From Metallyticus violacea (Eukaryota > Arthropoda > Insecta > Mantodea > Metallyticidae): a DNA stretch of 64,000 nt. Position 1 is the stretch's first letter. Every line of letters begins with the position of its first letter. Below the pieces are notes generated by a model. It was not told the origin of the DNA, made no database searches, and saw only the letters and a program-made list of their open reading frames with translations. Below, one piece after another: positions 11,091-23,477 of this stretch. The stretch spans positions 234,051,512 through 234,115,511 of the forward strand of contig CM060846.1 in the NCBI GenBank assembly GCA_030762175.1. Direction: 5' to 3'. The translations under genes and the position numbers were made by a program.

Positions 11091-12088
11091 TACCTACCAA
11101 CCCAATCCTATCAACACAGTAACTTAGAGACTTCTATGAAGATACTCAGGCTCGTAGCTATATTTCATTTGATTACTGCAACATAGGTGTTTCCGAATTA
11201 AAATCTGAGATGGAGAGTTGTTAATAAAAACGTACGTGCTTTGGTGATAACCATATGCATTATAAAACTGTAAAAATCAATGTAATGCTTGTATTAAGCG
11301 TCTTTTATTGAGAGTATAAATTTCCAGCTTCAAATGACTCATTTCTATAAACTAGGAGATATTGTCGATATAATATTGATATGCCTGCAGCATTTGCCAA
11401 AAACAGCAGTTAGATTCCTGCGTTTAGTGAAATCACACCCACACGTTAGCATGTGATTCTATCAAGTGTTTCTATCATTTTAGCACAGTGACAGCTACGT
11501 TCTCCATGGGTTGTATTTTTATTATTTCTTTTCGGTTAGTAACGCTCTTCTGTCACGGTGACTTTTACAACCTTTTTGTTTTCAACCCTTTACGATGGAG
11601 TCCCTCTGAGCTGCAGTTCATAAAACTGGGCTTTAAAATGTTTTTATTTTCTGGGGTCCCAGCTACACAACGGATGCGGTCCAGACACAGTTCGCTCTGC
11701 AGTTCATTATGCGATGTGTAGTAAAACCTGGTGCAAGTATCATATTGTTCTTTAGGAGCATTCGCACCTAGGCTTTATAGTAAGTCGCAAATGCTAATTA
11801 AGCTTAATGCTAGCGACATTAATTGAGTTGTACGAAACATTTAACTAATTAACGTGGGTTTTTTCTCTTTTTCCATTTGGTTCAGTTCTGCGAAACATAA
11901 GCCTGTTTTAATTTTGCATGAAAAACAAATGCCCGCGAATTATGTAAACTAGCTACACAGTGCAGAAACTACATACGAAATAAAGTATGTAACTAAGAAA
12001 AGTTAGGATATTTCACACTAGCAACTTCCCTATCGTACCTAGCGTATGCTAGTGCGACATTTTGTTACTTTTCACCTGCATACGTCAT
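11091..12088. other. No gene recognised
   Basis: A 77-codon plus frame (11488-11721) has no known motif. No repeat family was identified. Confidence 0.45.
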
Positions 12089-12240
12089 AATGGGGGTTCC
12101 TAACACGTTTTCAGATAAAACGGTGGAAACTAGGAGTCGAGCTCACCAAAAGGTCTGTTTCCATACCAGAAAGCTTTACAAAGCGCAAGTCACCGTCACA
12201 CCGCTCCAGTTCACCTCACCCTGTCACTTTCAGAGCCAAT
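12089..12240 (-). repeat. SINE-C copy, body part (split by a LINE tail)
   Basis: On the minus strand this reads the SINE-C body ('ggtgaggtgaactgg', 'gtgacggtgacttgcgc', 'aaagctttctgg'). Its missing head lies beyond the LINE fragment, at 12536-12668 in the same orientation. The two parts therefore belong to one element split by a later insertion. Confidence 0.75.
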
Positions 12241-12535
12241 CTGAGATAAGAACTAAACAAAGACAAATAGAACTGGAAATTCGGAAGAAGATGGTTAGGG
12301 CATATACTTCGCCGAATTCCAAATAATATAGTCAGGAAAGTTCTTGAATAGAATCCTCAAGGTAATCGAGAAAAAAGCAGACTGAAGACAACTTGGAAGC
12401 GTACTAACCTCACAGAAGCCAAAAGCAGAGACAAAACGTGGGGAGAGATTGCCTAGAAGAGTCAGATGGAGGAATTTTCTGAGGGACCTATGTCCCACTC
12501 AGGAATGATAGAAATATTGATTGATTGAATAAAGT
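12241..12535 (+). mobile_element. 5'-truncated LINE: C-terminal end of ORF2
   Basis: The plus strand encodes the distal end of an endonuclease-reverse-transcriptase polyprotein. Readable pieces are GHILRRIPNNIVRKVLE, RLKTTWKRT, EAKSRDKTWGEIA and, after a frameshift, VRWRNFLRDLCPTQE and a stop. A short 3' end with 'gattgattgaataaag' follows, as seen in LINEs that end in simple repeats. One in-frame stop and one frameshift are present. The clade is uncertain: RTE-like and other non-LTR clades share this GRPxxTW...W pattern. A possible target duplication 'caatct' flanks it (about 12238 and 12537). Confidence 0.7.
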
Positions 12536-12668
12536 CAATCTAATTAAATAATACGGAATGGAAGAGAGTAAAATTCGTGGAAAATGAAGATCCACGAAAT
12601 AACAGAAGTTCGGATTTGAATTCGGGACCTCTCGAATGCGGGTTCCAAGCGTTACCTCCTTTACCATT
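12536..12668 (-). repeat. SINE-C copy, head part (split by a LINE tail)
   Basis: In reverse complement this gives a tRNA-like head with 'ggtaacgcttggaacccgc' and B-box-like 'gaattcaaatccg'. It is followed by 'ggatcttcattttccacg' and 'actctcttccattccg', which align with the head and proximal body of the copy at 47455. It completes the body part at 12089-12240. Confidence 0.7.
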
Positions 12669-13146
12669 CTGTTGGGTATTTCTAATTGTACCTAATTTCC
12701 GTTTTTTATTGTTTTTTATTTTCATTTTTCATTGCATAAAAACAGACATAAAACATTTAGTGCAAATGAACAACTTAATATTTTATATTTTTAATGCTCC
12801 AATTAGAATAGTGTGGGAAAAAAAATGCTCATATCTTTTGTTTAGCTTCCTGTTTGGAAATGCAAACTTTGTTCTCCGGATAGTTTTTTGCCGTATTATG
12901 TGTGTTAAATTTAAAATTCCTAATTATTAATACACATAAACACATGTTCCGTTTATCGGTCATAAACTTATCTCTCTCTGGATTATAAACATTTTTCCGT
13001 GCATTACCTGTACAGTTTATGTAATAAGAATTTAACCTTTTCAGTAGTTTATGTAGAGCTAAAAAATTAGGCGCAAAAATCTGCGGAAAGACAGGTTAAA
13101 CTTGTCCGTTCAAAAATGTATAAACAAAGTTTGTGCTATTTTTTTA
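12669..13146. other. No gene recognised
   Basis: A 117-codon plus frame (12577-12930) starts inside the SINE-C head and runs on through T-rich DNA. Its Phe/Ile-rich translation reflects base composition. No other feature was seen. Confidence 0.5.
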
Positions 13147-13401
13147 ATAGTGTTTAACGCCCGTTTTTACTACCGACGCACCACAGGCGGTGACACTGAT
13201 GATACATGAACATTAAATGACATATTGGGAAAGAATATATATATATATTTAAGGAAGGAAACGTTCCAGGCCTAAGTTTAGGGTACCTCACCGGCATTTG
13301 CCATTTATGAGGACTGGGGAAAATCTGGAAAAACCTCAGTCAGGGAGGACGGTCCAGACCTCCCGCTTACGAGTCCGCGCCTTAGCGACCTCAGTCACCC
13401 T
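13147..13401 (-). repeat. SINE-B copy, head partly lost
   Basis: The minus-strand copy has the 3' end 'aaacgggcgttaaacac', the body blocks 'aggcctaagtttagggtac' and 'ggactggggaaaatctgg', and a shortened head. The B box region is deleted between 'ggacggtc' and 'cagacctccc'. A short TA run (13237-13250) replaces part of the A-rich spacer. Confidence 0.85.
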
Positions 13402-14920
13402 CTAAATTTGTGCTATAGTGAGCTATAATTATGTTTATATTGTTTTAATACTGAACATGTATTTGATTTTTCGTGCGAAATTTTATTATTATTGCCTACA
13501 AAGTCCTGTGTTTCAAGCAATGTTACAATTTGTTATACTAGCTGTACATCTCACTTACATTATACTTATATATTTTGTTTTATTAAATAGTCTTTAACTG
13601 TCTCTTAATATTGTTTAATTATGACATTTGCTATTATTTATATTATTTGGTACTTACCATTATATTTAGAGCTATACATATGAACCTCTAACTTTACGAC
13701 TATGTACATACATAAATTCAACACATCCTTTCCCTATAACAAAATAGAATTTCCTTATATAGAAAGACTGAGAATATTGATAATATATTGTTATTCACAA
13801 AATAATTTCTTTAGGGTGTTTTAAACCCCACATTATACATAATTTTTATTCGTTTATTCCATAGTATGCTCTGTTTATTATCATGTTTGATTCAGAGCCG
13901 TAAGTGTATCTACCATGTAACATATATGGATAAATTGCGCCGTAATATAATAGTTAGGTATTATATATTCAAATTTCTGAAATGTTTTATACGTCTGAGT
14001 ATGTATATATTTGTCTTATTTTAAAACAAAGATAATCTATATATGGAGACCAATTTAGATATTTTTCAATCCAAAAATCTAGTTACTAAAATTATTTATA
14101 AATTTTATCACAATTATATGCTACTATTATTACAAATGTCATCATACTGGTTATTTTCCTTGGTATAGTTTAGGAAGCCGCTTACAAATTAGCGTAACAA
14201 TTTGTTAGATGACACATGTATGCTTTAATTAGGTAATCATATGTGATCTTGAAACTACCTAAATATTATCATTAAGTGTTGATAACCAAAATATTTGAAT
14301 GACCAAATGTACTTTTAAAATTTGTGAATCCAGACCTCTTCAGCCAAGCTTAAGAAGAGCTAGTACTAGTATCAGTAGCATTAGTTTTGATCTAGTACCC
14401 TGTATTTCGTTATATTGAACTGTTATTAAATCCAAGATGCATATTGGAATTGTCTGGACAGAACATATTTCTGGTCAATTTCCGCACAATTAAGCTGCGG
14501 TGGAGTGACAGGTCAATCGATTAAACGATGGTAATCTATTGTTCACTACAGCATAACAGTGTCTGCCGCTTTTCGAGTTAGCTTGCCATTTTCTAGTACA
14601 CATCACAGGTTTTAAGTAATCTAATCACACAAAAAGAAAAACGTTTACATTTGCTACGTTTTACTGAAGCGAAAAGTTTACTGTATATATTAAATACATT
14701 AAGCGTAAATATAATCGTCTGCGACAATCATTTTGAAAAATATTTTAATTTGTGCACTGTATTGCGTTAATATTCATATTTATAAATGCGGTAATGAATA
14801 AACCAAAAGTATCACAAAAAAAATCATTTTGCAATTTTTTCACAAAAAAATCTTTACATTAATTTAGTTGAACAAAGGGACGCACTTTGTTGCAACCACG
14901 CGGATGTAAACAAATATATT
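13402..14920. other. AT-rich DNA, no gene recognised
   Basis: The stretch is extremely AT-rich with no notable open frame, no repeat family I could match, and no RNA gene. Confidence 0.55.
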
Positions 14921-15184
14921 TCAACAGTGTTTAACTCCTGAGGCATCACGGGTGGTGGACACTGATGATACATGAGACGAAATTATATACTAGGAAAGAC
15001 TATTTTTATAAAGGAAGGAGGCTTTCCAGGCCTAAGTTTAGCGTACCTTCGCGGCATTTACCTTCATGATAACTGAGGAAAACCTGGGAAAATCTTGTCA
15101 GGGAGGACTGTCCTGGGGGAATCGAACCCCACACCATCCGCTCACGAGTCCGCGCATTAACGACCTTGGCCACCCGTGGCGCTA
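14921..15184 (-). repeat. SINE-B copy, full length
   Basis: In reverse complement the head reads 'gccacgggtggccaaggtcg' with B box GGTTCGATTCCCC. The complete family body and tail follow. The 67-codon minus frame inside it (15006-15209) is part of the repeat. Confidence 0.88.
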
Positions 15185-15495
15185 AACAAACATAACCACA
15201 CATACACATTTTACTGACAGTAGGTCAATTGTGATCACGAAATCAAAGGTTGGATAAGGGGACAGAATCTTCTTCTGCTACATTACAATACAGTGGTTAA
15301 ATTTCAGCGGTGTTGCCAGCTGTTTCCTGTTATTATAATTTGTTGCTCTAAAGCAGTAAGAAAAGAAGAAATAATATCAAGGATCATTTGTTTCTATTAA
15401 TTTTCCAGATAAAAAATGTTGAGGATAAGAGAGGGGTAAACTTCATTTACTTGATTATAGTTTTAAAAACTATATAGTCTAATGTCAGTATTTGA
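15185..15495. other. No gene recognised
   Basis: AT-rich spacer between two SINEs of different families, with nothing identifiable. Confidence 0.5.
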
Positions 15496-15738
15496 TGTGG
15501 GATTTCGAACCCGGCCAGGACCGATGGATTTTTTCGGGCGTAAAAATCCTAAGTATGGCTTCCTTCGGAAGGGAAGTAAAGCCGTGGGTCGCGTGTCGTA
15601 CATTTTCGGCACGAAAAAGAACCTCAAGCCTGAAAGAGAGGCCTCTGAGCAAAATTAGTCGGCCGTTTCACGCCCTGAATAGAATGGGACGCTGATGACC
15701 TGAGATGTTAAAGAGCGTCCATAAATAAATAAAAAAAA
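15496..15738 (+). repeat. SINE-A copy, 5' truncated at the B box
   Basis: It starts just upstream of the B-box region ('gatttcgaacccgg') and lacks the A box. It then carries the complete body: 'gatggattttttcgggcg', 'aaaatcctaagtatggc', 'ggaagtaaagccgtggg', 'ttcacgccctgaat' and 'gcgtccataaataaa'. It is well preserved. The 67-codon frame at 15492-15695 lies wholly inside it. Confidence 0.88.
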
Positions 15739-16453
15739 ATCGATGTGAGATTCATTTTAATATTATTTTTAGAAGAAGTAAGTAAATAATTTTGTGTCCA
15801 TTATCGTCAGATGAATATTAATCACTATAATTATAGGCTCTAATTTTTTAATATTTTATTTCATCGTTTATAGATTCAACATTATAACAATTATTTCCAC
15901 ATTTCAAAAAATCAATCCAACCTTCATTTCTCAAATTGCACTTCAATTTAATTTTCACTACATTCTATTGGTAATGTTATATTATTATTTATGGTAGCTC
16001 TTAAGAAAGACTTGCATTTGCCAGTGAGTAATAATTTTCTAATTAGAGGAAAGGCTATCTAAGAATTCTGGTGATATTTATTTGCAGTTTGTCATTGTTT
16101 TAAACCAATACCTAGGATGATAATCCAGAGTTTAGAAAGATTTCTGTGGCACTTTACCTAAAAGTGCAGCTATAATAGAAAGCAAATCATTTTAGAAGGA
16201 TTAATACTTGAAGACACAAACTATAGAACAATTTTGGAATATAACTGCTATATAAATGGTCGCAGGGAATTTAAATTGATTTATATTTTTAGTACCAAGA
16301 TATTTTGTTAGAATTCGGTCCATCACGCTTTGTTACCAAGGAATTGTATATCGGAAGGTAAAAATCGCCAGAATTGGATCAAATAAAACTTAGTTTGCCA
16401 ATATAGTAAGTAGCATTTTTCATTCACATTCGTTAAGCTTGTTACAATGAAAT
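15739..16453. other. AT-rich DNA, no gene recognised
   Basis: No open frame of interest and no matched repeat between two SINE-A copies. Confidence 0.5.
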
Positions 16454-16693
16454 AAAGAACGCGGGTTCGAACTCTGCCAGGACCGATGGATTTTTTCGAG
16501 CGTAAAAATCCTAAGTATGGCTTTCTTCGGAAGGAAAGTAAAGTCGTGGGTCCCGTGTGTACATTTACGGCACGAAAAAGAACCTCCAGCCTGAGAGGCC
16601 TCTGAGTCAAATTTGTCGGCCGTTTCACGCCCTGAGTGGAATGGGGCGCTGATGACCTGAGATGTTAAAGAGCGTCCGTAAATAAATCAATCA
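16454..16693 (+). repeat. SINE-A copy, 5' truncated at the B box
   Basis: It starts at 'aacgcgggttcgaactc', again without the A box, and carries the full family body and a 3' end 'gcgtccgtaaataaatc'. It shares the truncation zone of the copy at 15496. That could reflect repeated 5' truncation or a segmental copy of one truncated parent. The 101-codon minus frame over it is incidental. Confidence 0.88.
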
Positions 16694-19424
16694 AAATAAA
16701 CAATGAAATAAGAAATCAAGCATATAAATGCATAATAAGGCACTCCTCAAAGTCATTAAGCAAAGAGATATCCATCAGATTTTAAATATATCTATGTGTG
16801 TGTTTAAAAACGGGAAAAACGTTGCTCGAATTACTGGAATAAATTGAACACTTAAAAACTCCGTATTCCTGGCAAAATACAAAATGATAAAAATAGAAGA
16901 GTTAACAGTGCCTAATTTATACATATTGCAAATGCCCTGGAAACGACAACTATTAACAAAATTCTCACACAACAAAACAAAATATTGTAAGGTAAATGCT
17001 AGTATCTGGGTCACTGGGTCAGTAACTGCGGATTTACCAAATTTAGTTGACAACTTTGACGGGGAGGTACGTTGAGTTGGAAATATATGAAGAACACAAA
17101 ATAAACGATGGCGTCCCTTCAAAAGAAGCCGCGATGTTATTCCCGATATTCGTATATTGGAGTTAGCTCTCTTCGCTCTGGTAGGACAGCGAACTAAAAA
17201 GAAAAGCTTGAAGTCAATACCTCATAAGGATTGCTATATACAGGTACGAGTACTGACCAATAAAAAGAAAACAAGATAACGGGAAATAGCGCATTAGGAC
17301 AGATAGAGGAATGGATAAGGTAAAGGAAACTAAAAGGCGGCGATGCTTAACTTGTAACGCACAGACTCTCGCGCTCAAAAGTGGAAAGCCGAGTTTAGAG
17401 GGATAGTTGTTGATATTAAGGTGAGGGCACATGAGAAGTTTGGAGGAGGAACGGAGGTGAAGCTATTGGTTATTGTCATCGTCACCAGCAAAATGGTTCC
17501 CTCAAGCCTGTAGTTCTCGAAACACTGCAATTTGTAAGGTTCGTGTTCCTGCGAAATTGCTGTAGGTATGTTGCTTCTCCAGGCCATACAAAAATCGCGT
17601 ATGCCATTAGTTCTCGCTCCTAACTGCAAGATATGGGATCGCACTAACTTAATCTACTTGCTCAGTACTAATACTCACCTGGTATTTTTACCAACGTTGC
17701 CAAAGTGGGGTACATTGATAAAGAACAAAGTCCATTTTGACAGTGTAGAAGGTGCCATATTTATCAATTGTGTCCACTATAACCACTCGCTGTGTTATGG
17801 CCAATGTGTCGTTTCGTTACACATTTGTCGTGTGTGATTTGAAACAGTTTCAAATTACATATGCATGTATCACTACATTTGTTATTGTAATATCTTATAC
17901 ACGCTTTCGAATACGGCATAACATTTTGCACTCTTAGATTGTCGTTAGCGACCTTTAGATTGCTCAAAGTTGATGTAACTTCCCACTTCGTAGGTTGCTT
18001 TTGCAGCATAGAAGTACATATTTTTTCAAAGTTTCATTTGAGGAATTTCCTCAAATGTGTTCATACAGCTTTTAAAACCTCGACAGAAGAGGTTATAAAT
18101 TACTCGCACACGCAGGAAAAGTCGGAAAAGCAATATGAGAAAAAATCCTCTTTGGAGGACTGAGAGTGAGGATTTTGTGTATGGGAGAGAGATTTATCGG
18201 TGATTCTTTGCGGCATCAGGATTAAATTTCTTTTGTTTTAAATAAGAAATGTGTTGTAAAACTATAGATTAAGTATACAATTCTCTAACAAAGCAAATGT
18301 GTGGTAGTTAATTATGCAATGTATTCACAAGGATGTGCGTGTTCAAACATGTACTCCTGTCCCGGATTTTAGAACAATAGTTTGCTTCAGATTATTATAA
18401 CAACACAACAATAATATATTGTACCACTAATGATATGTGAACAAAGTTCTCTATTTCAGTTAACCTCACACTTAGCTCCTCTAAACACTTACACTTATAC
18501 AGAAGTACGGTACTTATTTAGAAGTATAACTAAGTTGCGTTGCGATGTCGTGTAAAATATGACCAATTGCAGTTTAAACTGGCACAACTCATCAAATCAG
18601 CCTCAAGTTATAAAATGTTTTGCCTCACTTAATAACTGCTAATCAAAAATTGCATTGGTGGTGGTCATCCACTCACTCCCCTCTATTTACTATATGTAAA
18701 CAATAAAGTATCACTATTGATGACAAGTGCTATCGTGATATCTCGTTTAAAAAGCGCCCGTAAATAAACCAAATATCGCGGTATCTCGTTGAGGAAGATG
18801 GAGCAATGAATGAAACTTTCAATACTGTATTCATGGAAAAATTCGCAGTTCGTATATTTGATATAATATAGAAAGTTCTTATACCGATACCAAAGCCTTA
18901 AAACAATACCTTTGTAGCAATAAAGAATGAATTGTTTTTAGTTATCTATGTGATCAGAGACAAAATATGATATGAAGTTATGCAATATTTTGCTCAATGC
19001 CCTGAGGAAATTTCAATCAGACATTGTAACGTAATAGTTTTAATATTAATATTTAACAACCATGCTTCAGTTACCAATATCTAGCGCGTGATATTTATTT
19101 TACTAATTTATAACCACGCCGAAGTACGAGTGAAGTAGCTTGATGTGATCTATAATTGCTATGAATTTATGATTTATGCGGAATGTGTGCTGAAAAAAAG
19201 TAAAGCCCCCCCCCAAAAGAAAAAACTGCAGAAGTGTCTATGTTTCGTTAAATTGGAAGTCAAGGTTATTTAATAACATTTAAAAAATATAAAATGTCTT
19301 CACACCCTTTTATTACAAATAATTACTTATTAAAGAGATCGAAGACAATTAATATAATAATGTAGGTTTACATTGCAATTTAGTAAGTGTGAAAACTGCA
19401 CCATGGAATAAATTCTTGAAATTG
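16694..19424. other. No gene recognised; several short frames
   Basis: Frames of 115 codons (16775-17122, minus), 89 codons (17375-17644, minus), 89 codons (17568-17837, plus), 81 codons (17764-18009, minus) and 74 codons (17939-18163, plus) overlap one another. I recognise none. A stub of SINE-A 3' end ('gcgcccgtaaataaacc', about 18747-18774) lies in it. A C-run is at 19206-19215. Confidence 0.45.

Positions 19425-19465
<41 letters not shown>
19425..19465. repeat. (TA)n microsatellite
   Basis: An uninterrupted run of alternating T and A of about 40 bases. Confidence 0.95.
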
Positions 19466-19468
<3 letters not shown>

Positions 19469-19608
19469 AATGTAATAAACATTATATATTTAAATGCTTA
19501 TTTAATTCTAATTCTTCAGAATAACGCTAGAAAGCATTTCTACAAAAACGTAAAAACCATACAACTAACGGAACCATCGATTGCAAATCATTCGTAGATC
19601 TACCGATA

Positions 19609-19857
19609 CAGGTGGCCGAGGTCGCTAAAACATGAGCTTGTGAACCGGGGTTTGTAGGTTGATTCCCGGCAGGACCGCTCTCCCGACTGAGGATTTCTAA
19701 AGGTTTTCCTTGGTCTTCATCAATGGTAAATGGATGGGAGGTATTCTAAACTTAGGCCTGGAATGTTTATTTTCCAAGTTTTATCATTTCATTTCAAGAT
19801 CGTCACTGTCCACCCCCCGTGATGTCTCATTAGTAAAAACGGCCATTAAACGCATTA
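19609..19857 (+). repeat. SINE-B copy, diverged
   Basis: The plus-strand head is 'caggtggccgaggtcgc' with a degenerate B box ('aggttgattcccgg'). It is followed by 'ctgaggatttctaaagg', 'taaacttaggcctggaatg' and 'aaaacggccattaaacg'. It is more diverged than the copies at 54 and 55 kb. Confidence 0.82.
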
Positions 19858-20933
19858 GAATAAAATTCTTGGATCTCGTTAGGCATTTAGCTAGCTCCAT
19901 TTTATTACTGGAAATCGAACTTTAAGATTTTTAAAGCTATAGGTTAATTAATAATTTCATTGTAATAAATAGAAATTAGTGCATTAGGATTTACAAAATC
20001 ATTTGTTGCAATGAGAATAAATTACAAAATCTCTCTGTATTTCATATTTTCAGATAGGATGAAAATGAGCTGCTCTAATCCTAATAGATAGAAAAAAACG
20101 TGCTAAAACCCAAATGGAAATGCAAATCATTGATCTGCCAGCGTGTTTAACTCTGTGTTGTTGTGAAGGGGATGGAGTTCAAACCCCCACAAAGATTTTC
20201 TCCCCTACTAGCTAGCCCGTTTGTATGATTCTGGTATTGGAATGATGACGGAAAAGGGGAGGTTTGAAGATGAAAGTATACACTCTGAGGGTTAGTTATA
20301 ACATAATTTATATTTTATTGCTGACTATTTATTTCTCTTTACATGCTTGTTTTGATTAGGTTATTTTATATGAATATTTACATACGACTTTTAATTTACC
20401 ACGGTGATCAATGAATAAAAACTGTGAGTTTTGTCTTGGTACTAATGCCGCATATTTCTAGAAACTGTTTCCCGAGCTGTATCATTTAATATTCCCTATC
20501 TTTGATAAAACAATTACACAAGAATGGAGAACAATGGGAAATAAATATAGGTGTTTTAATATCATGTTTCTGAACGTTACAATTCTATGTTGGTAAAAGT
20601 AAAAAATAAATACTGGAATGATTACTTAAAGTGAATTTTGGGCGACTTCTTTGGATTATACACTTTTTTTTGTAAAAACATGACTATTCCAGGAACGGGT
20701 CTTCTAGGAGGCCATTATTCCCAAAATTTCTATTATAGACATTACTTAACGTTTTTATGCGTAAAAACAATGTCTGCAGGGGGTTTCTTTCTCCTAGTGT
20801 ATCTATTTGCGGCCATTATCTGTAGCGGGCGTGGTTTGCAGTCGGGATGCAATCCAGTGTTTCGGCAAGTTTGTGGAGTATTTTGATCGGGGTGGTGAGA
20901 GTAAGCGATAGTAGGAACTCTTCTTGTGTAAAT
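19858..20933. other. No gene recognised
   Basis: Frames of 82 and 67 codons overlap on opposite strands near 20638-20945 without a motif. A B-box-like 'gagttcaaaccccc' near 20170 hints at an old tRNA-derived head, but no body could be matched. Confidence 0.4.
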
Positions 20934-21202
20934 TGTGTTCAACACCCGTTCTAATCACTGAGGCATCACAGGCGGTGGACACCGATGAAACATGAAATGA
21001 AATGATTAAATGGGAAAGGATTTTTTTTTAGAGGATGGAAGCGTTTCAGGCTTAAGTTTAGGGTACCTTCCCTGCATTTACCATTAATGAGGACTGGGGA
21101 AAACCTGGAAAAAACTTTAGGCAGGACGACTCCAGTGACGGGAATTGAACCACAGACCTCCGCCCAAGAGTCCCGGGGAGCTTAACGAACTCGCCCACTA
21201 AT
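20934..21202 (-). repeat. SINE-B copy, near full length
   Basis: The minus-strand copy has tail 'gttctaatcactgaggc', body 'aggcttaagtttagggtac' and head with B-box-like GGTTCAATTCCCG in reverse complement. Small indels are present in the head. Confidence 0.82.
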
Positions 21203-22061
21203 AACGGTAAAGAGGAGCCTTTTGCACCACTTAAAACGTCACCTCTTGTTACGTGCTTGCATAATAGCTGCTGTATACAAACTTGAATGAAACAATTTAA
21301 AATATTAATAGATAATTATAGTGAAACAGTATGATAATGGCAACACAGTCATATATATTATATGTCAGAAACGTTCAGCTATTTCAATATCAAAAGTTTA
21401 CATTTGAAGTGACAAAGCTCTCATACACACACACTCTCTAATCGTGAGAGTCAGTTGTTTCCAAAATAGTCAGCTTTTCTGTATGATAAGCTAGTAATCT
21501 TTTTTTTTGAATTAGCGAAATAATTGCTTTATTCGTGTGGTATTCACTGAAGTACACTATACAAATCTTATATTCTAAGTCACTTATTTGCGACCATTGC
21601 AAGAGAAAACGGAAATTAAAATTTGGGTGTAATTAAAGTATAATGTAAGTTAAACTGTGAGTTAAAAACATAGAAAGTATACAAATACAGATAAAACCCC
21701 CTGCAGATTTCAAACTGTAATCAAACGTTCATCGATAAGTTTGAATATATATATTGTTTAAACAGGTGCTTTACTACGATATTTTAATTTTATTTAAATA
21801 GGTGCTTTACTACGATATTTTCATTCAATCCCCCTTATCTATTTAACAATGGTTAGTGTTTTGTTGATTGCCACAATGATTCACACTGTTCCAGATTGCC
21901 TTGTGAATGTTTCTCGCCGTCTTTTATTCTTCTGTATTTCATTATTCGCATTTTTGAAGTTCTTAAATTTGGATTAAGCTCCAGATTGCAAAAAATAACA
22001 ACGTATGTTTTCATATGCACTTAATGCTGACATTTGTATAGCCGCTAAAGTATGCATGCCT
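21203..22061. other. No gene recognised
   Basis: AT-rich DNA. A short duplicated phrase 'aggtgctttactacgata' occurs at about 21765 and 21801. Nothing else was identified. Confidence 0.5.
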
Positions 22062-22345
22062 CCCTTCACTAGTCTTCTGCTTTTGAAGAAAATTACAAGC
22101 TATTCGAACTTTTGTAGCTATTTCCTCTTTCATCAATTTCTGCCTCTTTAGTTCTTGTTATTTTAGCTACATTCATTATGTACATTCTGTCCCCACGTAC
22201 TTTACATCCCTTCACTGTCTTCTGCTTTTGAAGAAGATTACAAGCTATTCGAAATTGTGTAACTATTTCCTCTTTCATCAATTTCTGCCACTCTAGTTCT
22301 TGTTATTTTAGCTACATTCATTATGTACATTATGTCCTCGCGTGC
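22062..22345. repeat. Tandem duplication, about 145-bp period
   Basis: The unit beginning 'cccttcact' with 'cttctgcttttgaagaa', 'tcctctttcatcaatttc' and 'agctacattcattatgtac' occurs twice in a row. The unit starts are 22062 and about 22208, with roughly a dozen differences. A related phrase ('tattttagctacatt') near 39020 suggests the unit belongs to a dispersed repeat I cannot name. The 62-codon minus frame here is part of it. Confidence 0.8.
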
Positions 22346-22992
22346 TTCCAAGACACCCATGACATTTGGTTGCATCCTGCAGGGGTTTAGGGATGGACAA
22401 AATTAGTCGTTACGCAAAAGTGTTTTGTTTCGTCCATTTTTCCTATAGCATTTTCATTACCGAATAACCTACAGAACTAATATTCAAAATATGGCAGTAT
22501 TTAATACTCCTCTACTTGAAAACCTATATTAAATATAATTTGTTTTAGCTGTTAGTGATTCTGATCTACTGAATTCACTGTCAAATATGGTGAAATATGG
22601 AAGTCAGTGAAACAAAGTGAGGTGCCTCTGCAAGCATTTGTAATATGTTCTCAGTAGTCCGGCATTGATGGTTGTTAAATCAGTTGTTGATTTACACAAA
22701 CTTACGGTATTCTATGCGTTGCTTTTTCCTGAAGATTCTGGGACACCATGTGCATAGTGATATTTTTTGAGTTACGGATCACCTGAATGCTTCTCCCAGT
22801 ACGCGGTCCCACTCTGCTGGCCAGCAACTCAACCTCGCTGTATATGCATTACAAAATCTTATCCTGTATTTGCAAATAACATGTAATGCATTCATACAGC
22901 AGCAGCATTTTGTTTTGGAACTGAGGAACTCAGGAACTCAGATTCACCTCTGCTGGTGACAAATGAGAACAAATAATTAACTGGAAAACTAA
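22346..22992. other. No gene recognised
   Basis: No open frame of note and no matched repeat. A short direct repeat 'aggaactcag' occurs twice near 22925. Confidence 0.5.
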
Positions 22993-23138
22993 TTTTTGGG
23001 AAAGAAGGTTCCAGGCCTAAGTTTAGGGTACCTTCCCGGTAGTTGCCATTAATGACTGAGGAAAATCTGGAAAAGCTCTAAGTTTACAAGCACGGTCCTG
23101 GTGGGGTTCGAAGCGAAGACCCCGCGTTCATAAATTTA
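22993..23138 (-). repeat. SINE-B copy, 3' part missing
   Basis: The minus-strand copy retains the head side ('gcacggtcctggtgggg', B box GGTTCG...) and the central 'aggcctaagtttagggtac' block. It ends at the A-rich spacer, so the 3' tail half is missing. Confidence 0.8.
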
Positions 23139-23477
23139 AATTTCAATGGACTACAAAACAATTCAAACGTTTACATTACACTGTAGGTTACTTGCATTAT
23201 TCACAGACATAATACTCAATAAGTTCAGTGTTTAGAGATGTTCCTAATTCGGTCAAATTAGCATATAAATCCATCAAATCATCAAACACACAATTAGAAA
23301 TTGACGTTTAGATATGATGAACAGAGACGACAGACAAGGTACAAGTGACGTTAAATAAAAATATTTTTTTTTAGAGACATAATTTTTCACACTAAAATTT
23401 AATCTTACACTATTTTGTTAGCTTAATGAATAACATACACGTGGTACTACTCAATTATTCAATTTCACCTACAGAAA
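23139..23477. other. No gene recognised; probably 5' flank of the mariner element
   Basis: AT-rich DNA directly upstream of the mariner start codon. The mariner terminal inverted repeat should lie here, but I could not pair it with the far side. Confidence 0.4.

Noticed and set aside
16775..17122. 115-codon minus frame
   Set aside because: It shows no conserved motif and is overlapped by a 63-codon plus frame. I could not support a gene.
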